A stretch of 64,000 nucleotides of DNA, from contig JAOTON010001136.1 of NCBI GenBank assembly GCA_034440635.1, positions 1,302,501-1,366,500 of the forward strand, written 5' to 3'. Below the pieces are notes generated by a model. The model had not been told where the DNA came from. It searched no databases and saw nothing but the letters and a program-made list of their open reading frames with translations. Source of the DNA: Lepas anatifera (Eukaryota > Arthropoda > Thecostraca > Lepadidae). This document shows, piece after piece, positions 14,238 to 27,719 of this stretch. The stretch's first letter is position 1. Each line of letters starts with the position of its first letter. The translations under genes and the position numbers were made by a program.

Positions 14238-15261
14238 TTAACACGCGCCCCGCTGGGGTCCCTTGCATGATGCGCCCCGCTGGGGGGGGGCGTTTTTCGC
14301 CCCCTCCGTATCTCGTTTCCCACGAAAGCTAAAGGAAAATTACGGACGGCGTTCGAAAGCTCTTGACAAGACGAAGAAAATTTATACAAAAAAATTGTTA
14401 TGTCAGGTCAATATTGATGTCAGCATAGGTCAAAGAATGCTCCATAGGCTTACAACAGAGCAGTGTACGTTTCCCTCTCTAGATCTGCCCTCAGGGGAGC
14501 TAGAGCAAATCTTTATGCATCATTGGATTCCTCTCATTGCGGCGAATCGATTGATGTATAATATGACCTTGCTAGGTCAAATAGTCAAAATGACCTGACC
14601 TCGACTTAGGTCAGGGTCACAGAGTGACCTGATATGGTCATGTTGCACATCAATCGACTCGCCAGAGAAAATATAAACAAAATGCAAGCAAAATGGGAGC
14701 TTTATCTCAATTCAGTGAGAAGGTATTGGCAAAACAATCACTCTCTGCTCCCGTGACCTGATATGACCTTTGAGAGGTCAAATGCTCAAAAATTCAACTT
14801 TATGGTCAAGATCGTGGTAAGAATAGACAGTTTTAGGATTTTAAGCTTTATCTATCCAGAATTTCCTGAAAACGAGTTCATTCTATTTTTCACCATAGAC
14901 TTATAATGGGGTGACCAAAAAATTGACCCAACCTTAGGTCACCAATATCGGAATTCCGAGATAGCAGATTTGTAGACCCTAATAACCTTATCTCATTGTG
15001 GAAGTTTCAAACTGATCGGTTTGCTAATGTTCCCTGGGCGCTGCTTCAAACTCAGAATTTTAGGTTTTGAGGTCGGGTCACTTGACCCCGAAAAGCTCCT
15101 TGACCTGACATGACCTTAACTCAAAAATTTGGTCAGATGTGTAAAACTGATCAGGGATAAGGTACCGTAAGTTTCTGTGTTCTGAATCTCTTCGTTTTTT
15201 AGCTATCTGGGAAAAACCAGGAGGGGGTGAATTTTGCCCCCCAGTGAGGCGCGTGTTATAA
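14238..15261. mobile_element. TTAA-bounded AGGTCA-rich element, copy 1
   Basis: About 1.02 kb. It starts TTAACACGCGCCCCGCTGGGG-like and ends GGCGCGTGTTATAA-like, so the ends are short imperfect inverted repeats abutting TTAA (decayed to TATAA on the right). TTAA is the target of piggyBac-type transposases, so I infer a non-autonomous element of that type; no transposase frame is present. The interior carries about 13 AGGTCA/TGACCT hexamers by eye, against roughly 0.5 expected by chance. Related copies lie at 44641, 53368, 54441, 55995 and 57350. Confidence 0.75.
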
Positions 15262-17993
15262 GGAAAGCGTCTGGGGAACTTGTTACCAAACGTTAGCTTT
15301 TAACTTTACTTTTAGCTTTCCCAGTGTGGAGCTGCTTCTACATCCCACGAGGATTTTCCAAGGGTAAGGTAAATGGCGACAAGCAGTGCTCTCGTACATG
15401 ATAGGTACAACTAATTCCTGACCAGTTCGTAGCTGTTCCCTTGATTTCAATGTCTACAGAATCTCAGGTCGTCAGCAATTCAGGTTCAGCGGACAAAAAG
15501 ACAGCACGCAAAGCCTTGATATCATATTTATGTTACAAAATAGGTTTTTGAGTAACGTCATCAGGCAGTGAAAATTTCAGCAACGTTATTTTGAAATTAG
15601 GAAAGACGACCTCTTCATTAAAAATGCATGCAAAGATTAGGAAAAAGTATAATTCTAGTTATTTTCACAATATATGGTGTATATCAACCCCACTCTTTAA
15701 AACAGCCAGTGTTCCTTAGCCACTTCCCGAGATCAGCTTCAACATTTGAATTTTAACATTTGACTTTAATCTTTAAACTTCAACCTGTGAACTTTAACCT
15801 TTAACCTTTGATGTTTTATGGTTTAATCAATGGCTTGGCTAGGAAATTTGAAAGGGCTTTCATCCTGCGCAGCTCACCTGGCCAGGGGCAATCGAACAGG
15901 CTAGACCGGAATGTGAGCTTGCTCTGGCCATAGCCCAGGTCAATTCTATGTTTTGAACTGGAATGGTCATTAGTTTTTTTACCATACCATTCAAATTGCC
16001 CCAAGAGGGTTCAATTAGCACGCAAACGTGTTTTGCGTACTAAGTCGAGTGGCAAGCTGTAGGCAGAAGTTTTTCCTTTACTTTCATCGCATCTCTACGA
16101 GACATCCTGCGAACTCTCATTACCGAATATTGGTCTGAGCTAAAAGGTGGTAGTTTAAGTGTGATGATGATTTCTCGCCCGTTTATATCGTTTGCGTTTT
16201 TCCGCTAGCTCTCACAGGAGCCGAGGACGAGAATCCAACTTCGAACTTTAACCATACTAAGGAGTAAGGAGATAGCTCACATAAAGCTAATTCTTCTGAT
16301 CAATTTTAATGGAGGAAACTACCTATGGGCGGCCTCTTATGTAGTCGAAATCCACCTGTGATTCGCCAGTCGAGAGTGCTAACACCAAGAAAAGCCCCAC
16401 TGGAAAAATTGGCAACTAAATTCACTGGAATCACCAGTTCGGGGCCGTTCCCATGAACGAGATTCTTCAGGTCTGATGACGAATTTTCTTATTTGGATTG
16501 AAAACATAACCAAAACCTCATAATCTTACAATCGCTATACATTTTCACACTCAGCCCGATCCTCGATTACGCACATTTTTCCTTTTAACTGAATGTCGTT
16601 ATTTAGGTCGGTGGTTCGTGACATCGCCACGAGCTAGATCATGGAAGTGTTTTTCTCCAAAAGACTGTTCGCCTATGTCGATGGAATCGATTGGAATCGA
16701 TAAAATGTTGTAGTGTGGAACGTCACTGTTCAGGTTTTCGGCAAAAGCTACCACATGCACAAACATTCAAGGAAAATGACTTCGAGGTAGTTTCCTTCGG
16801 GATAAATGAGTTTCAAAAAGTCAGCTCCAGGTCCTGGCTCAAACTAACTACGTCTAGTAAAATGTCATTTCAGCAGCTCAAAGCGATTCAATTCGCAAAG
16901 CTGAAGCCCCAAACCTGGCTACGAAAAAATCATTGAAACGTGTGCACTTTTGGCAGGCCACGGGACCCAACCAACGCTGCAGTCTACAATTTCGCTAGAA
17001 CGCCAGGTATGGAAAAAGTCTCGCAAAGCGGAGAAATGCCACCACTCGTTTCCCTTTTTAAGCTGCGTCACAAGCGTCCAAAATACGTGGACGCTCCTGG
17101 CAGCCACCAGAAACATGCTATGGGAAAAAACTGAACTTCACGATGGTGCAGGCTGAAAACAAAAGTATCTGGCCAGGAACAATATGATAATGAAAATATG
17201 ATATGCAATATTATAATGCAAGATCAGGCCTCCATTGTACAGGGCGGGAACCTATGTTCTGGCATTGGTCTGAACGACCAGCATCAAACTAGTGACCACA
17301 CTGACTTCGACCCAGCTAGTTTAATCTCGCAATCGTCCAAGCAGCACTGAAGTCGAGGAAAATAAAGTGCACTAATGATTCCAACTCAACCATTAAAAGG
17401 GACACTAGTTTGAGGTTGACGAAGCATATGCCGTTACCTTCCCCTGATACCACGTTGCCCTGAGAGGCCCAATTAAGCAGAAAACGGGCCACAAAGAAGA
17501 CCAGATTTTTTTTAAACTTTCGTTGAGACCTTGGGGATTGGGGGCGTAGAAACCGTGGGAAGTGTGGCGGTCCTCGCTTAGAATGTGTCCATCTCATCGG
17601 GGCCCATCCAAGAACCCCATTTTTTGGAGCAGTTTTAAAACCACTAATCGATGTCAATAAGCTCAAAACGCAATGAGACCTTAACGCCAACTCAGGGGCC
17701 TCCAAATCAGCTCGAGCGCCCCTAGGCTATCTCAGGGGGCCCTAGAACAGCTCGGGAAGTTGCAAAATAAATATAATTAGTTCAGCTCGGGGGCCAAAGA
17801 TTAGCTCGGATCAGGGGGTCCGGGTCCGATCAGGGCACCCCATACAAGCTCACGGGACCCCCACACCAGCTGTGATTCCCCTGGGGGGTCAGTTTTGTAT
17901 TACATTTCTCATTACAGTTGCAGCTGCTCTTTACCCGTGGGAGGACACCACCAAAAAGCCGGGAGGGGGAGGGCGTAGATATCGGCCTCGTTC
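15262..17993. other. no gene seen
   Basis: 2.7 kb without a supportable gene. Near 17690-17890 there is a G/C-rich patch repeating short 'cagctcggggg/ccccctgag' motifs. The remainder is AT-rich and contains only short open frames without recognisable domains. Confidence 0.45.
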
Positions 17994-18120
17994 TTAAAGG
18001 GAATGTGGCACCTTGGTCGAATCCTGGAATTTAGTGTAATTCCACCGGGTTTTCCGACTTGCTTTACAACTTGGTTATCTCAGTTAAAATCACGTCATGA
18101 AGGTGCCACATTCCCTTTAA
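17994..18120 (+). mobile_element. TTAA MITE family, copy 1 (internally deleted, 127 bp)
   Basis: Begins TTAAAGGGAATGTGGCACCTT and ends with the inverse AAGGTGCCACATTCCCTTTAA. Compared with the 455-459-bp copies at 18997, 36404, 56873 and 58909 it has lost most of its interior. Terminal TTAA on both sides fits a piggyBac-type target duplication; no coding capacity. Confidence 0.9.
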
Positions 18121-18996
18121 GCCTATGTTGATGACTACGGATTCTAATAGCATCGGTAAATGAATGCGAGTTCACAACTGAAAGATTGTTACACTCCACA
18201 GTGTATTGAATGGACTGACACGAGTCGCAAAATAAGTATGTTGACCTTGAAGCAGACAGCAAAACAAATGCTGCGCAGGATCAAGCTCCGCATCATTCAC
18301 GTTCGACAGCCGTGGCCAACAGTCTATGCACTGCACGGGGCATGGCTACACAGATTTCCGATCCATTCATAACACAAAGTTAATCTATATCCCGCGAACA
18401 ATGCCAGCTGCAACCCCTGCAAAACTTTACTACATGTAGGTGAGCAGCCCTAAGGAACAGACACTGGGTGTAGAGAGCGCAAACAACATTAAAGCTTTGG
18501 ATACCAGCTGGCACGGATATTTCCACCGGATCGAAATGTTCACTACAAAATCCCTCTTACCGAATACAATTTCCGAAACGATGAAATCCTTGAGCTGCCG
18601 TTGTTGATGTCTGTGACCTAGTCATAAATAAAATGGCCAGAAAAACCGACATGTTTGTGGCTTAAGAGCCGCAAAGTCCCACTTATTTAGGCATTCCCAC
18701 GTCACGTAAACACAGGACCTCAGGAAGACTATACTTATTTAACCTGATAGCACATTTCTAAATATGTCAACCAACTTTTTCAAACACACTGCACGGCGCC
18801 ACGAGCGATTTATGTATATATCACACAAAGATTTTCCACGCCATCCCCTCGCAAGTCACTCCTAGTGCAGCTGTAGCACCACGGACCTGATGGACCCGCA
18901 GCAACGGGCCGTCTCCGAACCCCCCCGTCCCACTCAACGGTCTCGCGTGAGATTCAAACTACATACAACTCGGGAGAAACGAATCACAATCCATAG
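18121..18996. other. no gene seen
   Basis: Spacer between two MITE copies. No conserved open frame or RNA gene recognised. Confidence 0.45.
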
Positions 18997-19453
18997 TTAA
19001 AGGGAATGTAGCACCTTGGTCGAATCCTGGAATTTAGTATAATTAGGCGTACTTTTAGCCGAAAATAATGAAATAACCCATGATTTTCTCTGAAAAATGT
19101 ACAATAATCTCAATATTTTGATTTTTAAATGCTCCTCTAGGAAAAGGAAGAAATATCTGCCTGTGGATGATGTCATGATTTAGCAACCAGTACCATATTC
19201 AATACGCTTCAAGGGCTTCGATTGGCTGATGCTCATCGTGACGTCAGCATATATCTCCACACCAGTAGCTCACAACAATGGCCGCCTGGCGAGGGGTATA
19301 TGAGAGGTACATTTCAGGTAGGTTTTAGTTTTTTTCTACGAAAATATCGAGTTCCAAGACAAATGATGTATAGAGTACCGGGTTTTCTGACTTGCTTTAC
19401 AACTTGGCTACCTCAGTTAAAACCACGTTATCAAGGTGCCACATTCCCTTTAA
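18997..19453 (+). mobile_element. TTAA MITE family, copy 2 (457 bp)
   Basis: Full-length copy with about 20-bp terminal inverted repeats (TTAAAGGGAATGTAGCACCTT left) and TTAA at both borders. The interior matches copies 3-5, including the segment around 'ttcgattggctgatgctcatcgtgacgt'. Same orientation as copy 3. Confidence 0.92.
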
Positions 19454-20016
19454 GTCAATACGCTCGCTTAAGCATGCTTAACATACCAAAATCATAACTA
19501 TATCTCATCCGGCTTTGCCACACATATGTATATAAGCATGTCACACATGATATTTTGCACACTTGCACCCACAATACGGACTTCCAGATACAAGTATGCT
19601 GGTAGTGGATACCACGGAAACTTGTACTGTACCCTTTCGCCGGCTTTTGGCCATCCTCATCGGTCTGAGGGGCCATATTAAAAAGCCGGGCCAGCAAAGT
19701 CGACAAACCAAGTCCGTGGCGTCCCGAGGATTGCATGGAACCTATACTAGCATCCAATTTCTTTCACCCCCCCCCCTCAAATTTCCCCTTCACTGGACCT
19801 TGTTCTTCAGGGTTAGCTGTCTGACTTGCCGCACCTTCAATAAAGGATTCATCATTGGGTCCCACAATCACAGCTATGTTGCACTCCAGTTCCATATAGT
19901 CCCACATTCGGCGTCTCGAACGGGGATACGCTCTTTGAACACTGCATTCAGAGAGAGTTCCCCAATACATCGCAGTTTTACTCCCCTTAACTTGGCACTG
20001 GAAGTTCAGGGTAGTC
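19454..20016. other. downstream flank of Orai, no gene seen
   Basis: Lies 3' of the Orai stop codon on the minus strand, so part may be its 3' UTR. A C-rich run sits near 19768. No other feature could be supported. Confidence 0.4.
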
Positions 20017-23000
20017 TTACACTATGTGATCGCTGTGAGCGTACGTGCTGTCGCCTCCATTGCTCTGAGCGGGATGGTCCAATTGGCCTTTGAGTTTCTC
20101 CAGCTCCCGGATGCCCGACTCGGTGATCTCGTACTTGTGCGACACCAGCTTACGGTAGAAGTGTAGCGCGAACAGCGCGAAGATGCAAACAATCGGCACC
20201 AGCAACGCCGTGGACGCCCAGGCCGCCTCCTGCGACACATCGAAGAACTTGACCCAGCAGAGCAGCGCGATCTCCACCATAAAGAGCATCAGGCCGGCCA
20301 CCGTGGAAAACACCCAGGCCATCTCGATGTAAATGTGCATCTTGGCGTGCGGCGACTCTGAGACGGCCGACATGGCGTGCATGCTGCTGACGGCCTCCAC
20401 GTGCGGCAGGATGCAGGTACTGATCATCAGAGCCAGCATGTGGATGGCCACCAGCAGCGTGGTGCACATGGCGAACGCCACCAGCAGGCCGGTGGGCACT
20501 CTCGAGCTCAGCTGCACTTCCACCATCGCCACCTGGCAACATACCATACATTAGTGCATGGGGCTAATGCAACATGGTAAATCCCACTGACACTTGTCTT
20601 AAAAGTTTCTATTGCTTCAACTCTCGGGCGTAAAAATATCAAAACTGCGGTAGCACGTTGCTTCAACCAGCGTTAGACAAACGAAATATGAAAATAATGT
20701 GCAAATAAAACAGGATATATTCTTTCCTGACTTCCCCGAAACCACGGTTGTAAATAATGTACAACTTCGTCAATAAAATCTTCCTTGGTGTATATCTTCA
20801 AATTCGGGATGCAAATTCCGAGTGGTTATACATTCAGGCACAGCCCTTAATCACAATCTTAATGAAGGGAAAACATTACCTACATATAATTAGCCATCAC
20901 ATTACCAGATCGGGGAGGGGGAAGTGTGGGCACTGCCCGATAGACCATCAAGTGATCCCTAAAATGGTCACAGCGCCCCCCCCTAAAACATCGATGGAAC
21001 CCCTGAAATTTTTCGTTCACCCCTATCTCCCAGGTTGCAAGCATTAGTGTCCCTGCGATAGGATTTTGGCGCCCACCTGATAGCTTTCGCCGCCCGAAAG
21101 TGGCACCCTCACCGCTACCGACCGGAGATGCTAGACCCGCACCAGTCATCACGTGACCCGCAAACGTCAAGATACCTTTAACACACGGTACGTTCACGAG
21201 AACTTAAAGGCCCAAGCAAGGGCCGTAGCTAGGTAATATTTCGGTTCTCAAGATACAAAAGAATTCATAAAATGTATGTGTCATTTCCGTTTTGTACTAA
21301 TAATGCATTGCCAAACTTAATTTACTTTTTCAATGTATCGTATATCTATATCCACAAAGTGACAATAGTCAATCAGTCACTTTTTAATACAAGTAAAACA
21401 GCAGCGATAACACTTCGCGCTAGTGATGAAATCTGCGCCAATAACTGCAATATTACTTAAAATGGTATCGGTGAAATGAAGTTAACTTATTTCTCCTTTG
21501 CAAATCTAAAAAACCTTCAGATGTATGAGAGAAATCTCCTTTTCGGCTTTTAGGACTCTTTACAGGAAATACGGTGTTGAATTACTCAAAACTCGACAAG
21601 TTAAGGGTCATGCTCTGAAAAAAAGACAAACGATTGCAAATCCAGGCTCCAAGGATGTCCATTGCGCTTTGAGGGCTGGAATAAAACTTCCAAACATAGT
21701 TAAATTTTTTATCTTGAAGATAGGCAAAGGGATTTTCTGACACCGTGGTGACCAGGCCATGCGCGACCTCCGATGTTCCTTACAAGCGCCCTTCTGTATG
21801 AATTTTTAGAAAACTGAACGTCATGACGACACCAATATGTAAGCTACCTCTAACCGCAGGATTGTATCCGCAGTGTGGAAAATCCAGACAGGTAGAAGTA
21901 CAGCAAAACTCGCTAAATAATTACTTCTCTATCCCTGATACATGCTTACCCTTAATAGTCAAAGCCTAAGGTGACGGTTTGGTTCTGTTAAAACATAGGT
22001 CTTGAATACAAACCTTGTTTAGGCAGATAAAATCATAAGAAGTACCGACTGTCAATTTAACTCTTACTAAGTAACTTGATCAAACATTGATAATTTATCA
22101 TTATATCTATCTAAAATAATTTGACATTCAAACTTAAAATGTTAATGCTTTAACAGAAAGGACCTGTTACACCAAGCACAGATTGCTAAGGGCAAGCATG
22201 TATTAGGGGTAGGAAGGCAATAGCTCATTATTACTTTATCTTCAGCCACAATGCTCCCACACTCTCCGATAATATAACTAAATAATAAACTAATATAATA
22301 GACTAAAAATAATAAACTGAACTAAGCAAAGCACATTTAATAAAACATATGTGCTAGCTAAAACAAATAAAAAGGTTTTCTTCAACTCTACTGATCTAGA
22401 TTTGCCACATTGCGGCTACAATATCTACGTTAGATAGAGGAGGGCAAAGTATTGTTGTTACGGCGTTCAATGAGGACCCCGATCATACGAAGACTAATCA
22501 TTTTTCCAGCGATATATTACCTATATTGCGATCCTGATGAAGGGATGTGCCCGAATACATAATCACTCTGACTTTCTCCATTCTCCACCTCGGATTCCAG
22601 GAGACAGGCCGAACAACTTGTTCCGTTTTGCATCTGGGACTCGAGGAGGCAGGCCATTAAACGCCTTATCCGCTTATAATAATGATACTCGGCTCAGTAC
22701 TGCGAAATATATCAAATATCGACCTATCAACAAACAATTGCTCTCCTCACTGCATCACTACTGAGTCTACCAGCATAGAATTTCCTCCAAGGTGTTATTA
22801 TATTCTCCGGTGTAGCAAATTGGAGTGTAGCGTGTGAGTGGGTAGAAGAAGCGTCCTCAGCACGCGTGACCGGGAGCCGTCGCCTGGTCCGCTAGCCAGA
22901 GAAATCGTCATAACCTTACTGCGGGATAGGCTGGGGAACGCGTGAGAAAAACTGTCACCGGTCTGAGGCCAATGAAAAAATAAGGGTCATTCATTTTATA

Positions 23001-23236
23001 GTTATATTTCTAAGAGCTTACCAGCCCTAGAGGTTGGTATCTTTTTTGGGCGAATGTAATCCATCAGCAGGCATCGGAGGCCTAATTTGGCGAAACCGCT
23101 ACATCGGGCTGACACTCACCATGGCGAATCCTGAGAGCAGGGCTGAGGTTCGGCTGGAGGCCTTCAGCTTGGCGCGGCTCAGATGCAGATTGCGCCAGGC
23201 CAGAAAGTAGGTGTGACTCTGACCGTCTCCCGCCAT
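20017..23236 (-). CDS. Orai: Orai calcium release-activated calcium channel, two exons
   Basis: Pore subunit of the plasma-membrane CRAC channel, opened by STIM after ER calcium depletion. Exons (minus strand): 23236-23120 (39 codons, ATG at 23236) and 20532-20020, stop TAA at 20019-20017; 210 residues. The donor is ATG|GTGAGT at 23120/23119 and the acceptor GCCAG|GTGGCG at 20533/20532, phase 0, splitting M and V of the GFAMVAMVEVQ pore helix. Residues equivalent to human R83, K87, R91, G98, V102, E106, E190 and P245 are present (R21, K25, R29, G36, V40, E44, E126 and the Pro of LLVPIV). Four membrane helices and a C-terminal STIM-binding helix ([15 protein letters not shown]) are visible. 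The N-terminus is short: only 20 residues precede R21, so a further 5' exon is possible. The loop after E44 reads QLSSRVPTG and lacks the usual acidic residues. Confidence 0.93.
20533..23119 (-). other. intron of Orai
   Basis: 2,587-bp intron with GT/AG borders on the minus strand. It is AT-rich, especially 22060-22380. A short C/G-rich patch at about 20905-21030 resembles degraded transposon sequence. No internal gene seen. Confidence 0.85.
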
Positions 23237-26200
23237 TGCGACTGTCTGATGCGCCACCGATCCGTCAGTGAGAACAGCACGCTGCGGCGCTGGTCCAGGC
23301 CATGGCGGCAGGCCTGGTCATTCAGCTCCGAAACACAACCACTCACGATGAAAGTATGTCATACAGAGAAAAGTGAACTTATTTCGCACGTCCAAAACAG
23401 GATAGGTGCTTGCCATTACAACCTCATACTAAATATAAACTATACAACATGACAACAAATCATCCGAAAAAGTTCAATAACAGAGTCAATCCGGTGTCAA
23501 GTAGTCCTTTTGTTCAGAAACAACTCTTCATCATAGCTGAAGATCGCAAAAGTTAAGCCTGTGCACAAATATGATGCCCTTTACCATCACCATTGCGTTC
23601 AAGCCATTATAATGCGCGCCGCCACCAAAGCAACTCAACAAAGACAAACACAGATTTTGAAAAATAGCATGCTGCAAATATTTCGCCTCGGTGGCTCTGA
23701 TAAAGGAAAAGGACTCAGTACCCAAAATAGGTGAATCGGTGGCTGAGCTTCCAGAAGAAAAAAAACAGGAAACCGGAGCGAAATACCCGTATTGGTGCAT
23801 CAAATCGCTGCGGACCACTCTAATAAACCCACACACAAATGGCATGCAGAGCGAGAAACATACACCAACAAACTATAGGTCAAAGTAAAGCCCCATGACT
23901 CACTTTACAGAGCACATAATTTGTGTTTCGGTACGCTGTCGTTGAATCCACTCCGCAAGCATACAACAAAAAGGTCCCCTGCAGTCAAGCGCTTAAATAA
24001 CCCTTACTTTAGCCTTCCGTTCACAACAGTTCTGATAGAAGATGTAGGCCCAGACTGTCAAAATCAGCCAGAGTACCGGGCATTAATTGACAGTTATTTC
24101 GACAATTTCTCAGCGAGCGTCAGTCTCCCGGGTGAAAACACATTTCATTGCTGAGAAAACGCGATACAATGGGAGTGCCTCAAATTTCTCGTAAACAATC
24201 ATGATAACTCAGGCCGCCTTCTCCCTGTGCTGTGAGTGTCTTTTCTCTATATTGCTACATCGTCCTGTAGAATTGTCAGTGGAGACAGGAGAAGCCTATT
24301 AAGCCTTGCTGAAATGTCACAAAGATGTGTACACTTTGGCGTGATCCCTCGCAAACCACGCAGGTATATCAGTAGAAATAAGAGGGTACAAGCTTGTAAG
24401 TCTGGACATTCTCATCAACACATTTCCATGAATTCGATCATCAGGAGCCTCTGCTATGACAGTGGCAATGCCGGAGCTTAACTTACAAACTGTACCGCTG
24501 CAGCTATTTTGCTGCACCTCTCAGCTTATTGATACTCTCCGTTTGTCTGCGATTAAAACTGACAAACAAAACCAGTTCACGATGGTTATCAAACACAATG
24601 AACGCCGATCACACCGAATTACTTTCTATGACCTTTCCATGAAAGAAATAATCTCCGAATGTTTTGTTTACATGATATAATATTTCTCGCAGCTAAAAAC
24701 TGTAATGGCCGATGCATGGTAGCATACTGAGCTTACTATGGTTTCAACGCAAGATACAGCTGCTTTATATTGACATTTAAATAAAAAACAGATGTTAACA
24801 CATTTTCATCCTGAAACCATACCTAGCTTTAGAGAAGGGAAATTTTGTTTTCGGTATCACATTGAGCAGTATCAGTCATACATGAGTACAGATTATCAGC
24901 TGTAGACTATTTCTAAAAGATTATCCAGGAAAATATTCAACTTACCTATGTAGTTTTTATTTTACCTACGTAGTTGTTTGGTTCAATAGGCTACATTTTA
25001 TTATGGCCTTATATGTATCGGCTGATCTTGCCCTGGTTCTTCAAAGATAGGGTGAACTGGATTGAAACAATTTTCTTAATATTGAAACTTTTGGGGTTCC
25101 GAAATATATGGCTGGTCTGTGACAGACAGATTATAGCGTTAACAACCTCAGTACGAAAATTGGACTGCGAACGCAAATTTTGAAGAAAATAAAGCAAAGG
25201 AAACGGAAAGAGGAACTAAAAACGCGCATGGGAACGATAATAAGAAAACAATCAAGGAAGATCTCCAACGAACGTTAGGCACTAAGCTACCCAAAAAAAC
25301 CTCTAGCTGAAGCCAGGCTCTGCGTTGAAATGCGGCACGGCGCGCAAGCAGGATACTGTAAATACGTACTAAATCTTGATATGCAGCGACGACGAGTTGT
25401 CCAGGTCTTGTTAGTTCGTAGCGTGCAGGTCCACCATAGGGATTGAGGCCTGACACGAGACTGTGGTTTTCCGAGGTGCAGTCACTATACACCATGGTCG
25501 TTCACACTCGGCGCTCGGCACTGGGTGCTGCTAACATGGCGGTGCCACAACAGGGTCAACGAGTGCTCAGCTGTCGGACGACGCTCGGCAAACAGGGAAA
25601 GGCTCAGCCAGATCCGATGGCTAGCTGTCGATCATAACACCCGTGTTGAGCCTCTAAACCTCCTGCACCAAGAGCGCAAACTAAATGCAACTGGGTTAAA
25701 ATGATACATTAGAGATCTGTTTACGGTGCCACTTGCCAAAATCAAAGGTGGAGCCTTTTTTGCACGTCGACCAGGTCGTAATAAAGTTCCATTGTACATT
25801 GTGACTCGAGTACTACCTCAGGTGGCAACCATTCTACAATCGCAGGTGGACTATGCTACCGAGGCCAGTGCTACCGCATGCCACCGAGATTTCCCATTTA
25901 CCACCTATTTAATATACATTATCATACTCATTAGAAATACTCACCAAACACCCATGCAGCATGTAACTGACACAAGGAATTCACGGGGCTCACAGCATCA
26001 TCAATATCGTAAGTCATTAAACATTCGAGTTTTGCGAGGGGAATTGTGAGGTTGAATACTTATGTGGTATTAAATCAAGCAGAAATAAAAATAAAAGTAA
26101 AACGCCCAAATAAAATGCAACAGTTCTGTATTATCATCTGACTTTTGTTGCACCGAATAAATATGCCAGCAGCACCGAATAATCATTTTTATTTGGCTTT

Positions 26201-26348
26201 CGCAAACACCTCGTACATTGTTACATTTGCGTAATTCATGTATGGATGTCAATTGGTACACGTGAATGTGGGCATGCATCATTGCCATTAGTCAGTGCCC
26301 GGGAAAGTTTACAGTTTTGCGTGGGTTTCATGCATTATTAACGTATAG
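23237..26348. other. upstream region of Orai, no gene seen
   Basis: 3.1 kb that should include the Orai promoter and possibly an untranslated or alternative first exon. A GC-richer stretch around 25480-25640 contains 'taacATGGCGGTG', which could be a 5' exon, but nothing links it to a recognisable protein. Remaining open frames are short and non-conserved. Confidence 0.4.
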
Positions 26349-26733
26349 CCGGTTTTTTATTCTGATTGGTAGGTATTAGGCCGCGGTCGTTTTTGCGAAA
26401 TATCTCTCAAGTGAGGTTCCCTGCCGACACCGTGGTTGCCTCATCTGCTCCGTTTTAACTGGATGCATTAACTGACGTGCAAAATATTTCATAAGGTCCA
26501 AAATCCGGAAGTAATTCAGAAAAGACACAGAAAATCACCGGGACCGGCGAAAACAGTTTTTCGTCCATAATTTTCCAAATTGACGTCTCATCCAGTTCGC
26601 AGGGGCCCACATTTAAAGAGCTCGTCAAAAAAACATTACTAGACGCAACCTTTTGTGATAAATGCAATCGTTTTTAAGATATTTCTTAAAACAACTGACA
26701 CTAATTAATACCTACCAATCAGTGTGGAACCGG
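26349..26733. mobile_element. inverted-repeat element, about 385 bp
   Basis: The left arm starts CCGGTTTTTTATTCTGATTGG, continues into TAGGTATTA, and is mirrored on the right by TAATACCTACCAATCAGTGTGGAACCGG. The arms are about 33 bp with small mismatches. No coding capacity. Probably a MITE; the superfamily is not determinable because no clear target duplication is visible. Confidence 0.65.
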
Positions 26734-27719
26734 AAATACATGATAATCAGTTGTAAAAAGTCCTCGGCATGCATATTCCAGAAGTTGTGCATATTAATAC
26801 CCAGAGACTAGATGCCATCTACGTATTCTCGGGAGTATGGTCCCACAGATGGATTTGAGTAAAGATACATCAGATTTCACCCAAAACGTTCGGAAAAGTA
26901 AAATAAAAAATAATAAATACAAACGCAAAAAACAGCTTTCATCATAAATTGCTGTACAGACGTAGAATAAACAGTAAATAAGTTCTTGGATTGGAATGAC
27001 GCAATGTCTTTAAAAATGGTCAGAAAGTGCTTCGATTGGCGTAGCGCAATGAATTTTCCGTGTAAGTACACATCCGCACGAAAACGTCCAGACAAATACA
27101 AATTTCACACTAAAACTGCCATTTGTCTGTGAAGTCAGTAACACGCGTACCTGTGGACATGTGACCTCTTATGATCAAAGCCTTACAGAACAATTTACTA
27201 CAATAATAATATAAACAGCATGCATCAACCGCACATAAAACTTCCCTCTAAGGCAAGAACTGTGATATCACCCAGACTGACTCCAAGACAACAACTGTGA
27301 AATCACCCCCTCCCACTTTCTAGAGCGGTGTTTTCAAGGGTAATTTTCTGTCTTGGTCGACCACCGACTACAGTACAATAGTGGGTCCAACATATTGCTT
27401 GGCAAGTGTAGCATCCTAGAAGCATCCTGGACAGTGCCTCTTTATCTCCTCCATGGCAGTTAGAAGCTATTTGGCCTCTGACTGATAGGGCACTGGAAAT
27501 GAAAGGGCATGGGTCTGAGAGGGGCATTCGCGTGCCGCGAATGCCATTTCTCCATTAGAAATGGCTGATTTCACTGGTGAACACAGATGGGAGGGATGGT
27601 GAACAAAGGAGGAGGTGAACATAATGTTTACCAGTTACTTCATATAAAAACACGCTGGTTGATTGGCTGTACCTCAATTTTTGCAAGCAATTATTTCAGT
27701 TTCCCACGAGTGACTACTT
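26734..27719. other. no gene seen
   Basis: AT-rich spacer with short non-conserved open frames leading into the LINE fragment. Confidence 0.4.

Noticed and set aside
25497..25637. Short ORF with ATGGCGG start in a GC-richer patch
   Set aside because: Could be a first exon, but only 47 codons with no recognisable protein and no evidence linking it to Orai.
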